From JABCPO02 sp963546185 (lineage in GTDB: Bacteria > Bacillota > Clostridia > TANB77 > CAG-508), in the NCBI GenBank assembly GCA_963546185.1, contig CAUULU010000001.1, positions 1 to 64,000 of the forward strand: 64,000 nucleotides of DNA, read 5' to 3'. Positions 39,834 to 51,230 of the stretch are shown here, in pieces. A model generated the notes under the pieces. That model was not told the origin of the DNA and ran no database searches. It saw only the letters and a program-made list of their open reading frames with translations. Each line of letters opens with the position of its first letter. The first letter of the stretch is position 1. Both the position numbers and the translations under genes were made by a program.

Positions 39834-40798
39834 TTAAAGTATTGTATTATCTTCTATTACTCTTCCATCTTCTATAATAGTATTTTCACTAATATATACA
39901 TTATATCCTATAATACAATCCCTACCTATTTTAACTCCTGATTTTATAACAGTCTTAGGTCTTATAACAGTATCTTGTCCGGATTTCTACATCATCATAT
40001 ATATATGTATCATTTATATTTTCTATTGTAACCCCACCATTTATCATATGATTATAGTTTATTCTTCTTTTTAAGATTTTAGATACTATTTCAAGTTGTA
40101 TTCTATCATTTACTCCGAAGTATTTCTGTATTATCTTTTACTGGATATCCTGATACTATTTCTCCGTCTTTCTGATATTATTCCTATTACATCTGTTAAA
40201 TAATATTCTTTTTGATTATTATTTGGTTTTATTTCTTCTATTGTTTCCATAAGTGTTTGTATATCAAAACAATATATACCTGTATTTATTTCATTTATTC
40301 TTCTTTGTTTTTCTTCTAAGTCTTTTTCTTCTATTATCTTTAATATCTTTCCATCTTTATTTCTTATAATCCTTCCATATCCTGTCGGATTTTTTATTCT
40401 TGATGTTAATATTGTTGCTTTTTCATTTTTTTCTACAGACTTTTCTACAAGCTCTCTTATAGTATCTTCCCTAATAATTGGAACATCTCCATATAGTATA
40501 ACAACTTTTCCGTACTTCATCTTTTAAGATTTCTTTTGCTTTTTTTACTGCATCACCTGTTCCGAAGTAATTCTTCTTGATATACATATTTAATATTAAA
40601 GTCTTTTAAAGCTTCTTTTATTTCTTCTTTTTTATAGCCTACTACTGCTATTACATTATCTCCAGAAATTTTTCTTGCAAGCTCTGCTACTCTTACTATC
40701 ATCTCTTTATCATATATCTTTTGTACAACTTTTGAATGTGCCGTATTCATTCTTGTACCTTTTCCTGCCGCTACAATTATCGTATATATTTTTTCCAT
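39834..40798 (-). CDS. glmU: GlmU-type UDP-GlcNAc pyrophosphorylase, shortened, five +1 shifts
   Basis: Makes UDP-GlcNAc for the cell wall. N-terminus TIIVAAGKGTRMNTAHSKVV is the uridylyltransferase loop. Five shifts: 40562-40564 (CTT) gives EELLGTGDAV, 40511-40513 (GTA) gives GKVVILYGDVP, 40164-40166 (AGA) gives SERGEIVSGYPVKD, 40115-40117 (CTT) gives EILGVNDRIQL, 39979-39981 (ATC) gives VEIGQDTVIRP; all CGGA. Length minus five is 320 codons, about 130 short of the usual 450: it keeps the pyrophosphorylase and the first left-handed-helix coils but lacks the C-terminal acetyltransferase site. ileS starts only 33 bases further on, so the missing part is not nearby. Confidence 0.9.
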
Positions 40799-40874
40799 AA
40801 TACACCTCACATTATTATTAAAAATTATTATAACAAAATTACCTTTAAATTACTATATTTCAAGCGATAATTTA

Positions 40875-43800
40875 CTATATTTCAATTATTTTCTTCATTG
40901 TTGTTGAATATATTATCTTATTATATTCATAATTATCACCATATTGTTTAAATATACTATATTCATATATTCCTATCTGTACATTATATCTTTCCCTATA
41001 ATACTCTTCTTTAAACACTTTATCTGTTTTGTAATCTACTATATATATCTTCTTATTTTGTTCATCTACAATATATAGGTCTAATACTCCTTGAAGTATT
41101 TGTCCTTCTTCTAAGTTTTCATTTATCATATATTTTGTTTTTAAACTTTCAATATCTTTTTTTGTTAGTTTTAAATATATTGTTTTTTCCTTATATACTT
41201 TTATTCCATCTTCTTCTACACTTTTTGCTAAATACTCATATATATATGTATTAATATAGTTTAAGAGCACATCTATATCTACAACTTCTAATTCTTCCTT
41301 ACTATATATTTTTTCATTTTTAAGTTTATCTATATATTTTAAAATAACATTTTTCTTTTCATCAATACTCATTTTTTTAAGCTTTGAAAATGGTATTATA
41401 TCAAATAGTTCTAATATACTATGCAGTATTGTCCCTTTTTCTTTACCTTCTATTTTTTCACTTCTTAAGAACTTAGGTCTATCATATGATATTATGCTTG
41501 AAATATTTTCTTCTTCATTTTCTAAACCATTTATAATATTTTTCTTTTCCATTGTAGTTATTGCACTTACAGATACTTTTTCTAATACCTTTTTATCATT
41601 TTCTTTAACATTTTCTTTTTCTTCTATATATTCCTTATATCTTTTTTCTAATATTTCTTGTATATCTTTATCCACATTTTCACGATTATATGTATATCCT
41701 TCCTTATTATCTATATTATAATCATCTAAACTATTATTATTTGAAATATTCTCATTATTTAAAACATTTCCGATTATTTTTATATATTCTTCTTTTAATG
41801 TCTTTTCTTTTTCTTCTAATAAACTTATATTTATTATATTTTCTTTATCTAATTCTCTTTCTAAATTATTAGTATTTTTAATATATATATTCCCTAAATC
41901 AAGTATTATATTATCGTCTTTAAAATTTGAATTTGAATTTGAATTTGAATTTAAAATTGAACCTGAGCTTAAATCTGAGCTTGAACTTAAACTTTCATTT
42001 AAAATATCTTTTAAATATATTTCTATATTACCATCTTGTTTTGATATTTTTAAATTATTTCCTTTTTCTTGTAATATAGCTGCTTCTATTAGTGATATTA
42101 TAACCATTTCAATATAGCTATCTACTCTCATTATATATTTAGATGATAACTTATTATTATATATGTTTATATATGTTTCTTTGTTTATCTTTTCTAAAAA
42201 ATCTTTTACTGATTTTATCTTAGCTGTCATTATAAGTTTTTCTTTTGCTCTTGTCATTGCAACATATAGTATTCTAAATTCTTCTTCTTTTTCTTCCTTA
42301 GTTTTTTCTAAGTTGATTATCTCTTTATATATGCTTGGATACTTATACTTTAGTTCTTCATTTATAATATCTATACCAATACCCATTTTCTCTGATGTAC
42401 GTACTATTTCTGTTTCTGACCTTATATTCCTTTTCTTATCCATTCCTGCGATTATTACAACTGGGAATTCAAGTCCTTTGCTTTTATGTATTGTCATTAT
42501 TTTAACAACATTTGCATTTTCATCAACTACTTTATCTGCTTCTAATTTAACCTGAAGTTTTATACTTTCATCTATTTGTCTATTAAAATCTGATATATGT
42601 GTATTTGTTCCTTTTTCAAATTCCATAGCTTTTTGAAGTAATTTATCTAAATTCTTCTTTTTAAAATCTGCTTCTATTTCTAGGCTAAGTGCTGTATAAT
42701 ATCCGGCTTTCTATAATTATATTTTTTAATACTTCATATAGTCCTTTTTCTTCTTCTAATTTCTTTAATCTTATAAGTTCTTCTATAAGTTTTTTACACT
42801 TACTATATACCATTTTTTCATTTAATGATATTTGAATATTTTCTTTTGCTTTTTCATCTATATAATCAATATATATTAATATACTTTCATAAAAATTGTT
42901 TTCTTTTTGTCCATTTGTTATTTCCTTTTCTACAACTTTTATTCTTGTAAACTCATCTATATCCATTTTAAAGAAATATGACCTTAGTACTGCAAGCATG
43001 TTTATATCATTAAGTGGATTTTCTATTATATCTAAATAGCTACATATAAGGGATACTTCTGGTATTTCTAAAAAGCTTTCATTTACATCCGTATAACATG
43101 GTATACCAAATTTTTCTAATATTTCTTGATATCTTCCTGCCTTATTACTTACACTTCTTAATAATATTACTATATCCTTATAATCTAATTTTTTCCCTCT
43201 TCTAATATATTCTTCTTTAAATGTAATTATTCTTTTTGCTATTCCTATTGCTTCTTTTTCTATACTCTCTATTTCTTCTAATGTTTCATTATTAATATCT
43301 TCATTTACTTCTTTATTCCCCTCTGTATCTTCTTCATCATCAGATTCCTCTTCCTCTTCTTTTGTATTTATAAGAAGTATTTCGGGTTTAAAGAAGTTTA
43401 TCCTATCTTGTATTTCTTCTTCTGATAATGAAGATATTTCTAAATTTTCTAAAGAAGATATATCACTATTTTCTTGTAATCTAAATTCTCCTGTTATATA
43501 TCTTCCTTTTTTAAGATAATGATTCTCATTATAGTCTATAATCCCTGTTTCTTTAGTCATTATTCTTGAAAACACATTATTTGTTATTTCTAATACATTT
43601 TCTAAACTTCTAAAATTTTTATCTAAATATATAACCTTATTCTCATTATCTATATTATTCTCTTTTTCTACAAATAGTTCTGGTCTTGAATTTCTAAATC
43701 CATATATGCTTTGTTTTGGGTCTCCAACTCTAAATATATTCTTATTACTTACAGCTCTTATTATGTATTCTTGAAGCATATTAATATCTTGATACTCATC

Positions 43801-45226
43801 TACAGCTATTTCTTCTACATCTTCTTTCATAGCTTTTGCTATATCTGATAACACATATTTATTATTTAATAACTCTGTATAGTTTAAAAATCTTTCTTGT
43901 ATAATTCCAAATATCTCATTATATATTTCTTCTAACTTTGCTATATCATACTCTATTTTTATATTTTCTCTTAAGTTATCTAAATTTCCACATTTTTCTT
44001 CTATTTTAATTATTGTATTTTCTTTAGAAACTTCCTTAGATAAATCTTCTTTTTTATCATACAATAATTTTAATGTATATTTTTCAAGGTCTATATAGTC
44101 TAATAAGTTTTCTTCTATTTTTGCTTTTTCAAATTTTTCATAAAACTTATTTGTTACATATTCTATCATTTCTAATATTTCTTTTGTTTTTTTAGTCTGA
44201 AATATTATATCTTCATCATCTTCTAAAAAAGACATATCAAGAATTTCCTTGCTAAACCCTTTTTTAATATTATCTCTTCCGAAGTTGTATTTCTTCTAAA
44301 ATTTCTTTAAATTCTTTTGTTGTTGTCCACCTTTTAAATTCTATATTTTTAATATAATTATATAGTTTTTCTGTACTATCTTTTCCAATTAAAATACATA
44401 TACATATTTTTACAATATCTAGAAACATATTTTCATCTGACATTATTAGTTGTCTTTTATCTTCATATGTTTTTGTATTAATTTGTCCTAGATTATATAT
44501 TTTTAAAAGCTTTTCATTTTGTTTTTTACATAATTTAACATAATACATACATGTTGTTATAATATGCTGTATATATAGCATTCCGTGGTCTGCTTGTATA
44601 GAAATTATATGGATTTAATATAATCTTAGTATATTCTTCTAAATTTTGTTTAATCCATTCTTCGTAAAATGGTATACTTCCAAAAAATGATATATTATTA
44701 AAAATCATTTTCTTTAAGTCTTCATCACCATTTTTATTCAAATATTTTAAAACAATATTCCTATACTTGTTTTCTTCATCTTCATATATTTCTTCTAATA
44801 CTTCATCAATTATCTTACCTTTTAATACATTAATTTCCTCTTCACTCCCAATTTTAATATTTGAATTTAATCCGAAGGTTAAAGAAATTATTTCTAATTA
44901 TTTTAAAACAGTATGAATGAAGTGTTGATATATTTGCTTTTGGTAATTTTTTTAGTTGTTTTCTTAAATAGCTTTTTTGCATATTATCTAAAGAATCATC
45001 TTCTAATTTTTCTGTTATTTTCTTTTGGATTCTTTCTTTCATTTCCTTTGCTGCTGCACTTGTAAATGTTACTACAACTATTTTTTCTATATCCACTCTT
45101 TTTTCTAATATTATTCTTATTATTCTTTCTACTAATACTGCAGTTTTTCCGTGAGCCTGCAGCTGCAGATACTAATATTTTCCCTTCTTCTTCTATTGCT
45201 TTTCTTTGTTTATCTGTCCACTTCAT
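40875..45226 (-). CDS. addA: ATP-dependent helicase/nuclease subunit AddA, five +1 shifts
   Basis: RecBCD-like helicase-nuclease of recombination repair, about 1448 residues. Walker A SAAAGSGKTAVLVERI is made by a shift at CGG 45149-45151 (TCA CGG A). Other shifts: 44872-44874 (CTT) giving NLGLNSNIKIG, 44583-44585 (CCA) giving SRPGMLYIQ, 44279-44281 (CTT) giving QLGRDNIKKGF, 42703-42705 (AGC) giving ESGYYTALSLE. Further motifs: AVDEYQDINMLQEYI, GDPKQSIYGFRNSRPE, VKIMTIHKSKGLEFPVV, and the C-terminal nuclease EKGTILHS ... LDLYIVD ... VDYKTDKV. Two CGGs are out of phase (ATC GGA, ACG GAT). Length minus five is 1449 codons. The usual partner addB is not in the window. Confidence 0.96.
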
Positions 45227-45268
45227 ACAAATCCTCTGTTATATATTTTATCCTTATAATTATTTTTA

Positions 45269-47412
45269 CTATAATAGCATCAAATCTATTTCTCCACTAT
45301 CTAAATTAACATTTTTTACAACTACATCTACTATATCTCCAATAGTGTATTCTTCTTTTAACTTATCTTTTTTTAATATTTCTTCATTTGTTACAAGACC
45401 TTCAATTTCTTTACCAATATCTACAAATATTCCTTTACCAATCTTTCCAGAAACTCTACCTTTAAACTTACTTCCAACAAATCCTTCTACATATTCCGCA
45501 ATTTTTATCTTATCATATTCTCTTTCCATTTTTTGGGCAACTCTTTCAGTATCGGAAATATGTTCTGCAACTACTTCTTTTTCTGCAATATTTCCAAAAT
45601 CTTGTATTCCTTCTAAATATTTAGATATTGTTCTATGTGTATATAGGTCTGAATACCTCCTTATAGGTGAAGTGAAATGTGAATAGTAGTCACTTCCGAA
45701 GTCCAAAATGTCCTAAGTTTTTCATAGAATATCTTGCTTGTCTCATACTTCTTAAAAGTATATATTGTAGGTAATTAAAGTCAACATCTTCTTTTGTTAT
45801 AAGATTTTGTTGTTCTTTTTCTTTTAATGCTTCTATCACTCTTACATATTCACTTTGTGGTACATAATAGTTAACAAAATTATCATCCTTATCTTTTCCG
45901 AAATCTTTCATTTGATACATCTTTTTTGTTTAAAAGGTGTTCATCTATTCTAAATGTATTTAACTTAAGTCCAAATTTTTGTAATGTTAAATTTACCTCT
46001 TCTATTTTTTCTAAACTTGGATATTCATGTACCCTATACATTACTGGAATATCTTTTTTAGTAAATGTTTCTGCTACAACTTCATTTGCTGTAAGCATTA
46101 AATGTTCTATAATACTATATGCAAAAATCTTTTTCTTGTTTTCTACTCCAACTGTTTTACCATTTTCGTCTAGTATAATCTGTACTTCTGGCATATCAAA
46201 TCCTATATATCCATTTTTTTGTCTTCTTTTTAAAAGTATATTTGTAAGTTTTTCATATAGTTTTACCATATTTAGTTTTTCTTTATCAAAACCTGTACTT
46301 TCAATTATTTCTTCATCATTTTCTATTATACCTTGTATTTCATTATATGACATTCTCTTATCTACTCTTATCACAGACTTATACACATCTGACCATACAA
46401 CTTTTCCGTGTCTTGTCTATTTCTGCCTCTACAGTAAGGGCTAGTCTATCTTCTCCTGCATTTAATGAACATATTTCATTTGAAAGCTGGAATGGTAACA
46501 TTGGTATAACAGTGTCTATAAGGTAGATGCTGTTTCCGGCGTTTTTCTGCTTCTTTATCTAAAAGACTTCCTTCTTTAATATAGTGTGATACATCTGCTA
46601 TAGATATCCATACTCTGTAATTTTCTTTTTTTTCAATTGCTACAGCATCATCTAAGTCTTTTGCATCTTCCCCATCTATTGTTATTGTATATATATCCCT
46701 TAAGTCTTTTCTTCCTACAAGTTCTTCTTCAGATATAGTCTTAGGCATATTTTCTGCCTCAGATATAATCTCTTCTTTAAACTCTTCATCTATTCCATTA
46801 TCTGCAAGAAGACTTTTTAGTTTTAAATGTGTATCACCATTTCTTGCTATTATCTTAATAATTCTACCTTCACTATTTCTTGCTGAATCTTTTTTAGCTA
46901 AATCCCTATTTGCATATTTAGTTATACTTACTAAAACTTTATCACCATTATTTGCACCAAATATTTCTTTTTTAGGTATAAATATATCTGATGGGAATGT
47001 CTTATCATCTGGAACTACAAATGCATAATTTTCTGAAATTTGTGCTGTACCTACAATCTCATTTTTCTTTCTTTGTACAACAAAAATAATTCTTCCTTCT
47101 GTATTTGCACCACCATAATCTACATCTTTCTTTCTTACAAGTACAATATCTCCGGTCTGCCGCTGTTAAAAATCCATTATTATGTATATACATACTTTCT
47201 TTTAAATCTTTAATATTTTGTACATTATATTTTTCCTTTTTTAAAAATTCACTTAATTCTTCTAATCCTTTTACTCTTTTCTTATCTTCTTCTTGTATAC
47301 TATCTACAAAACCAAATCCTTCTTTTTTAGAAAATCTCCCTATATATATTGGTAATTCTTTTTTTAATTTCTTTAGCTTCATATTTCTTTTGTTCTTATT
47401 ATTCTTACTCAA
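45269..47412 (-). CDS. rnr: Ribonuclease R, five +1 shifts
   Basis: 3'-5' exoribonuclease: cold-shock OB domain, RNB catalytic domain, S1 domain. TTG start at 47412 with AGGAGA upstream (MSKNNKNKRN). RNB motif TIDGEDAKDLDDAVAIEK holds the metal Asp residues. Shifts: 47152-47154 (GAC) giving TAADGDIVLVRKK, 46536-46538 (CGC) giving KRGNSIYLIDTVIPMLP, 46406-46408 (ACA) giving DKTGKVVWSDVYKS, 45898-45900 (TTT) giving RFGKDKDDN, 45696-45698 (CTT) giving GLGSDYYSHFTSPIRRY; all CGGA. The S1 domain ends the protein. Length minus five is 713 codons, the normal size. Confidence 0.96.
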
Positions 47413-47548
47413 AATCTCTCCTTATATATATAACAATATATATTATTACATCATTACATTTTTTTATTATTATCTTTTTTCTAATATGTTTATACTATCA
47501 TATTTACACTCTTTTTTATACCTTTATATACAAAAAACAAGCTCAAAT

Positions 47549-47608
47549 ATAATAGGTGTATCAATATTGTCAATTATAATTTATAACAAATTTGATACAC
47601 CTATTATA
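47549..47608 (-). terminator. Long hairpin after the Nudix gene
   Basis: ATAATAGGTGTATCAA and TTTGATACACCTATTAT form a 15-bp stem with a 27-base AT loop just past the stop at 47618. It lies between the rnr start and the Nudix stop. Confidence 0.65.
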
Positions 47609-47617
47609 TTATTAATA

Positions 47618-48121
47618 TTAAAATTCTGATTTGCTAATTACATCTCCAAAAAATGCATTTGCTTCAAACTTTCCTGCATAGTGTAAATCTAGGATTTTTT
47701 TCTTATCTGCCCACATAACATCATTAACTTCTTCTTCTTGAATTGTTATTTCTGATATATCTGCATCTGATTTAAATAACCACACATCTAAAATATCTGG
47801 ACAATTTTTGTAATATCTAATAGTTGTTCCTATATGTCTTGCTGTTTTCACATCTATATCAAGTCCAACTTCTTCTTTTATCTCTCTTACACATGCATCT
47901 AATGGATTGTCACCTTCTATAGCTGAACCTCCTGTACATTCCCACATAAGTGGATGTGGCTTAGTTGCAACTCTTTGTGTTATTAAAAATTCTCCTTTAG
48001 AGTTTACTATCCATGCATTAATAACTAGATGATATTCATCATATTCTAACTTATCTCCTCTTTTAACCCTTTTGTTTATTTTTTCAAAGTTCTTGTTATA
48101 TATATCCCAATATTCTGCCAT
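47618..48121 (-). CDS. Nudix hydrolase, IDI-like
   Basis: 167 residues. Nudix box GGSAIEGDNPLDACVREIKEEVGL fits G-x5-E-x7-RE-x2-EE-x-G. The opening WDIYNKNFEKINKRVKRG and HLVINAWIVNSKGEFLITQR are typical of the YfcD/IDI-like subgroup acting on nucleoside diphosphate or isoprenoid-type substrates. Substrate not predictable. Intact frame without CGG. Confidence 0.8.
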   Translation of the reverse strand: MAEYWDIYNKNFEKINKRVKRGDKLEYDEYHLVINAWIVNSKGEFLITQRVATKPHPLMWECTGGSAIEGDNPLDACVREIKEEVGLDIDVKTARHIGTTIRYYKNCPDILDVWLFKSDADISEITIQEEEVNDVMWADKKKILDLHYAGKFEANAFFGDVISKSEF

Positions 48122-48159
48122 GTCTTTCTCCTTTTTATTATTTATTACATTTCATATAT

Positions 48160-49302
48160 TTACTTAGTTATAGGAAATATAATATTATCCCTTTCTTCAT
48201 CTACTTTAAACTCTTGCTTTTCTATTATATTGTTAGTTTTAACATCATATATATACATATATGTTTTATCCTTTGTTCCAATATTCATATATAACTTATC
48301 CTCTTTAAAATATGTACTCCTAATATGTCCATCTATTTTTTTACTAAATACTTCTTTATTTTCTTTTAAGTCTATTACTTTAAACTTATCTTCTTTATCA
48401 TCATAAATATACATATTTTTATCTTCTACTCGTATAAGTCTTCCTCTAACTTTTTTACCATCTACTACTATATCTTCAATAGTATTATTATATATATTTA
48501 ACTTACTTATATAACTATCATAAAGTTCTTCATCTTTTCTATTAGAATTATTCATTTCTTCATCACTTAATCTTCTTTTTAATGTTACAACATATATATT
48601 ATTTTCATTATCTTTACTCATCTTATATGTTTCAATATGTTCATTATACTTATTTACTTTTTTAATTTCACCTGTATTTTTATCTAAAATTATAATATCT
48701 ATTTTTATATCTATAAGATTTTCAAATCTATCTGCTGTTAATATTATTTCATCTTTTATTATACACATATTTGTAATATTATATGGTATTTCTGTAAGTT
48801 TTTTACCTTCTTCTTTTCCTGTCATCTCTTTTACATATATAACTGTTTTACCTACTAATCCCTGTGTCATATACATTTTATCATTATCTATACAAATTCT
48901 ATTTATATATATTCCTCTATCAGCTTTTTTGAATATATCCTTTTTTATTATCTCAAAATCTTTAAGACTACCATCTTTTCCTATTTTTAAAATATTATTA
49001 TCCCTATTGCTTATATACATATCACCATTATGTTCAATATACCTATAACCTCTATACAAGTCTTTACTCACAACTTTTGTAACCTTACCATCTTTATCTA
49101 AATAGTTTATCTTACCATTTGAATTAAAAGGCAAACTACTTATAGCAATATATTTAGCTTCATTATGATTATTTAATAATAATGTTTCTACTTTGTCTCT
49201 AAAATTCCATAATAATGATAATACAATAATTATTACTCCAATTATATAAATGTCTCTCACTCTTATATATACATATCTTTTATCTTTTTCTTCATTTTTC
49301 AT
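48160..49302 (-). CDS. Membrane-anchored, probably beta-propeller protein
   Basis: 380 residues; start ATG 49302 (MKNEEKDKRY) chosen because AAGGAG lies seven bases upstream, although a further ATG exists at 49323. One N-terminal helix (DIYIIGVIIIVLSLLWNF) then repeated four-strand units (GKINYLDKDGKVTKVV, GDMYISNRDNNILKIG, KMYMTQGLVGKTVIYV, EIILTADRF, NIYVVTLKR, NMYIYDDKEDKFKVID) typical of a propeller outside the membrane. No family name can be given. Confidence 0.6.
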   Translation of the reverse strand: MKNEEKDKRYVYIRVRDIYIIGVIIIVLSLLWNFRDKVETLLLNNHNEAKYIAISSLPFNSNGKINYLDKDGKVTKVVSKDLYRGYRYIEHNGDMYISNRDNNILKIGKDGSLKDFEIIKKDIFKKADRGIYINRICIDNDKMYMTQGLVGKTVIYVKEMTGKEEGKKLTEIPYNITNMCIIKDEIILTADRFENLIDIKIDIIILDKNTGEIKKVNKYNEHIETYKMSKDNENNIYVVTLKRRLSDEEMNNSNRKDEELYDSYISKLNIYNNTIEDIVVDGKKVRGRLIRVEDKNMYIYDDKEDKFKVIDLKENKEVFSKKIDGHIRSTYFKEDKLYMNIGTKDKTYMYIYDVKTNNIIEKQEFKVDEERDNIIFPITK

Positions 49303-49335
49303 AATATGCTCCTTTTTAAACAATTATTATTTTTC

Positions 49336-49837
49336 TTAACTATATTTTCTATCGTCTATAATATCATAATGTAGTTCTCTCTTACCTATTACATTTTTAA
49401 CTATATTAGGTACAAGCTTAAAGTCTTCTTTTAATACTTCTTCTTTTGTCTTCCATACAAAAGTTACATGTGGTTTTTCAAGCTCTGTAAATGATTCTTT
49501 TTTAGTAATATCATAACTATCATCTAATACAATATTATATATATATGAAAGTTCATGTACATTTTTTACCTTTCCATTATCCAAATAATCAAAAAAGTTT
49601 TCTGCTATTTGAACAAGTTTTAAATTATCTTTATCTACCTTAATTCCTAATTCTTCTTCTATCTCTCTTATTATTGCATCTTTTGTATTTTCCATTAGAT
49701 GCACTCTTCCGACCTGGAAGTCTAAAATTTTCGTCCTCTCTTTCTTCTTGAACTAATATTTTTTCATTGTACTCAACAATTACTGCAACTCTAAAATTGA
49801 ATTTCCCTTCTTCAAATTTAACTGTTATATCACTCAT
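49336..49837 (-). CDS. Nudix hydrolase, one +1 shift
   Basis: Nudix box is GGRVHLMENTKDAIIREIEEELG, preceded by ILVQEEREDENFRLP. The first Gly pair of the box straddles CGG 49709-49711 (GGT CGG A): zero frame reads PGRKSASNG and ends, while +1 gives PGGRVHLME, the family's PGGxxE start. Length minus one is 167 codons. Downstream of rnpB; substrate unknown. Confidence 0.85.
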
Positions 49838-49919
49838 TTTAAACCTCCTTAAAATTATATATCTTTAAGTATAATATATAATCTAAAAATAGTTTTTGCA
49901 ACATATCATATATATAGCA

Positions 49920-49949
49920 AATAGAGATGTAATAATACATCTCTATCTA
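49920..49949 (-). terminator. Hairpin after rnpB
   Basis: ATAGAGATGTA/TACATCTCTAT 11-bp stem located directly downstream of the RNase P RNA in transcript sense; only a short T run follows. Confidence 0.6.
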
Positions 49950-49964
49950 CCCTGTTAATTCATA

Positions 49965-50318
49965 TCTTAGGCAAACAATAAGCCGGGTTCTGTCATGCAT
50001 GGTCATTTATCTCGAACTAGTATTACTACTAGCCTCTAGCCGCACAGTACAAGGGACATTTAAAGAGCATAAATCCCTCGAATTACAAGGCGTTGCTCCA
50101 GATAGGGTTTACACAAGAAATATATCACTATATCTCTTAGTGAGCTCTTACCTCACTTTTTCACCATTGCTATATAATAGCTGTTTTTTTCTGTTGCACT
50201 TTCCCTAAGATTACTCTCGCTGGACGTTATCCAGTATCATTGCTCTTATGGAGCCCGGACTTTCCTCATATATTAGTTTTCACTAAATATACGCTATACC
50301 ATGTAGTTTACCTATAAC
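49965..50318 (-). ncRNA. rnpB: RNase P RNA
   Basis: Catalytic RNA that matures tRNA 5' ends. In transcript sense it shows GAGGAAAGTCCGGGCTCC (conserved P4/J3-4 region), CGAGAGTAATCTTAGGGAAAGTGCAACAG-type CR sequences, and ACAGAACCCGGCTTA at the 3' part. P1 pairs GGTAAAC (50306-50312) with GTTTGCC (49971-49977); exact ends are estimated from P1. It occupies most of the 500-base gap between the Nudix and PHP genes. Confidence 0.93.
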
Positions 50319-50338
50319 TATATTAGCATATTTTAACA

Positions 50339-51203
50339 TTAATTCCAATCTTTTAGTATATTTTTATCTATACACATATTGCCATATCCTATTCCTATTT
50401 TCCTATCTTTTTTCTTTTCTCCGATGACAATCTGTTCCTCCAGATATTAGTAAATTATTTTCATTACAATATTTCAATAGTTTTTCACTTTGTGTTTCTG
50501 TAAAACTTGAATGATACACTTCTACACCATCAATTATTTTATCATTTTTAAGTATATCTAAAAATACTATTTCATCTTCTAGATTATACCTATATACATG
50601 TGCTACAAATGTTTTGCCACCTGCTTTTCTAACCTCTTCTGCTACAAGTTTAGCATTTGGATAGTGTATTTCAAAATTTACAGCAACAGGAAAATTCTTA
50701 TTTGTTACACATGAATTAAAAAACACATCTATCTCATTCCATTCTTCATCTTTAAAATATTTCCTATTTTCCTCATATTTAGTAACTTCAGGATATATAA
50801 TGTCTATAGGCCATCCTTTTTTCTCATCATATATTATCACATCTATTTTAAGATTACTTTTCTTAACGCTTTTCATCATTTCTTCAAATTCTAATCTTAA
50901 ATCAGGTTTTCTTAAATTATAGTACTTATGAACAAATGGTTGTAACTTATGGATATCAAAGTCATATGCAAGCATGTGAAAATGAACACCATCATATACA
51001 GTATTAAATTCTATACCTGTTTTAATCTTTCCTGTAAATGTATTTCTTAAATTCTCATATTTTTCAAGCTCAAAATGTGCATCTAATGTATCATGGTCTG
51101 TTATAGCTAAAACTTCCAACTTTGTTTTTTCTGCTTCTTCTAATAATCTTTTTGTATCCCATGTACCATCTGAATGATTTGTATGTGTGTGTAAGTCTAT
51201 CAT
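50339..51203 (-). CDS. PHP-domain phosphoesterase, one +1 shift
   Basis: MIDLHTHTNHSDGTW opens the PHP metal site; AITDHDTLDAH, AHVYRYN and GGTDCHG complete it. The last motif needs a shift at CGG 50421-50423 (CAT CGG A): zero frame gives CHRRKEKR stop, while +1 gives CHGEKKKDRKIGIGYGN and a normal C-terminus. Length minus one is 288 codons. Family members act as 3',5'-nucleoside bisphosphate phosphatases (YciV/RNase AM); the exact substrate is inferred. Confidence 0.85.
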
Positions 51204-51230
51204 AATTTTTACTTTCCTTTTCTAATTTTA

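Noticed and set aside
40084..40140. Possible frameshift regulatory stem-loops next to the glmU sites
   Set aside because: No common hairpin or SD-like stimulator lies at a fixed distance from the sites in the genes I compared; the CGG codon alone is shared.
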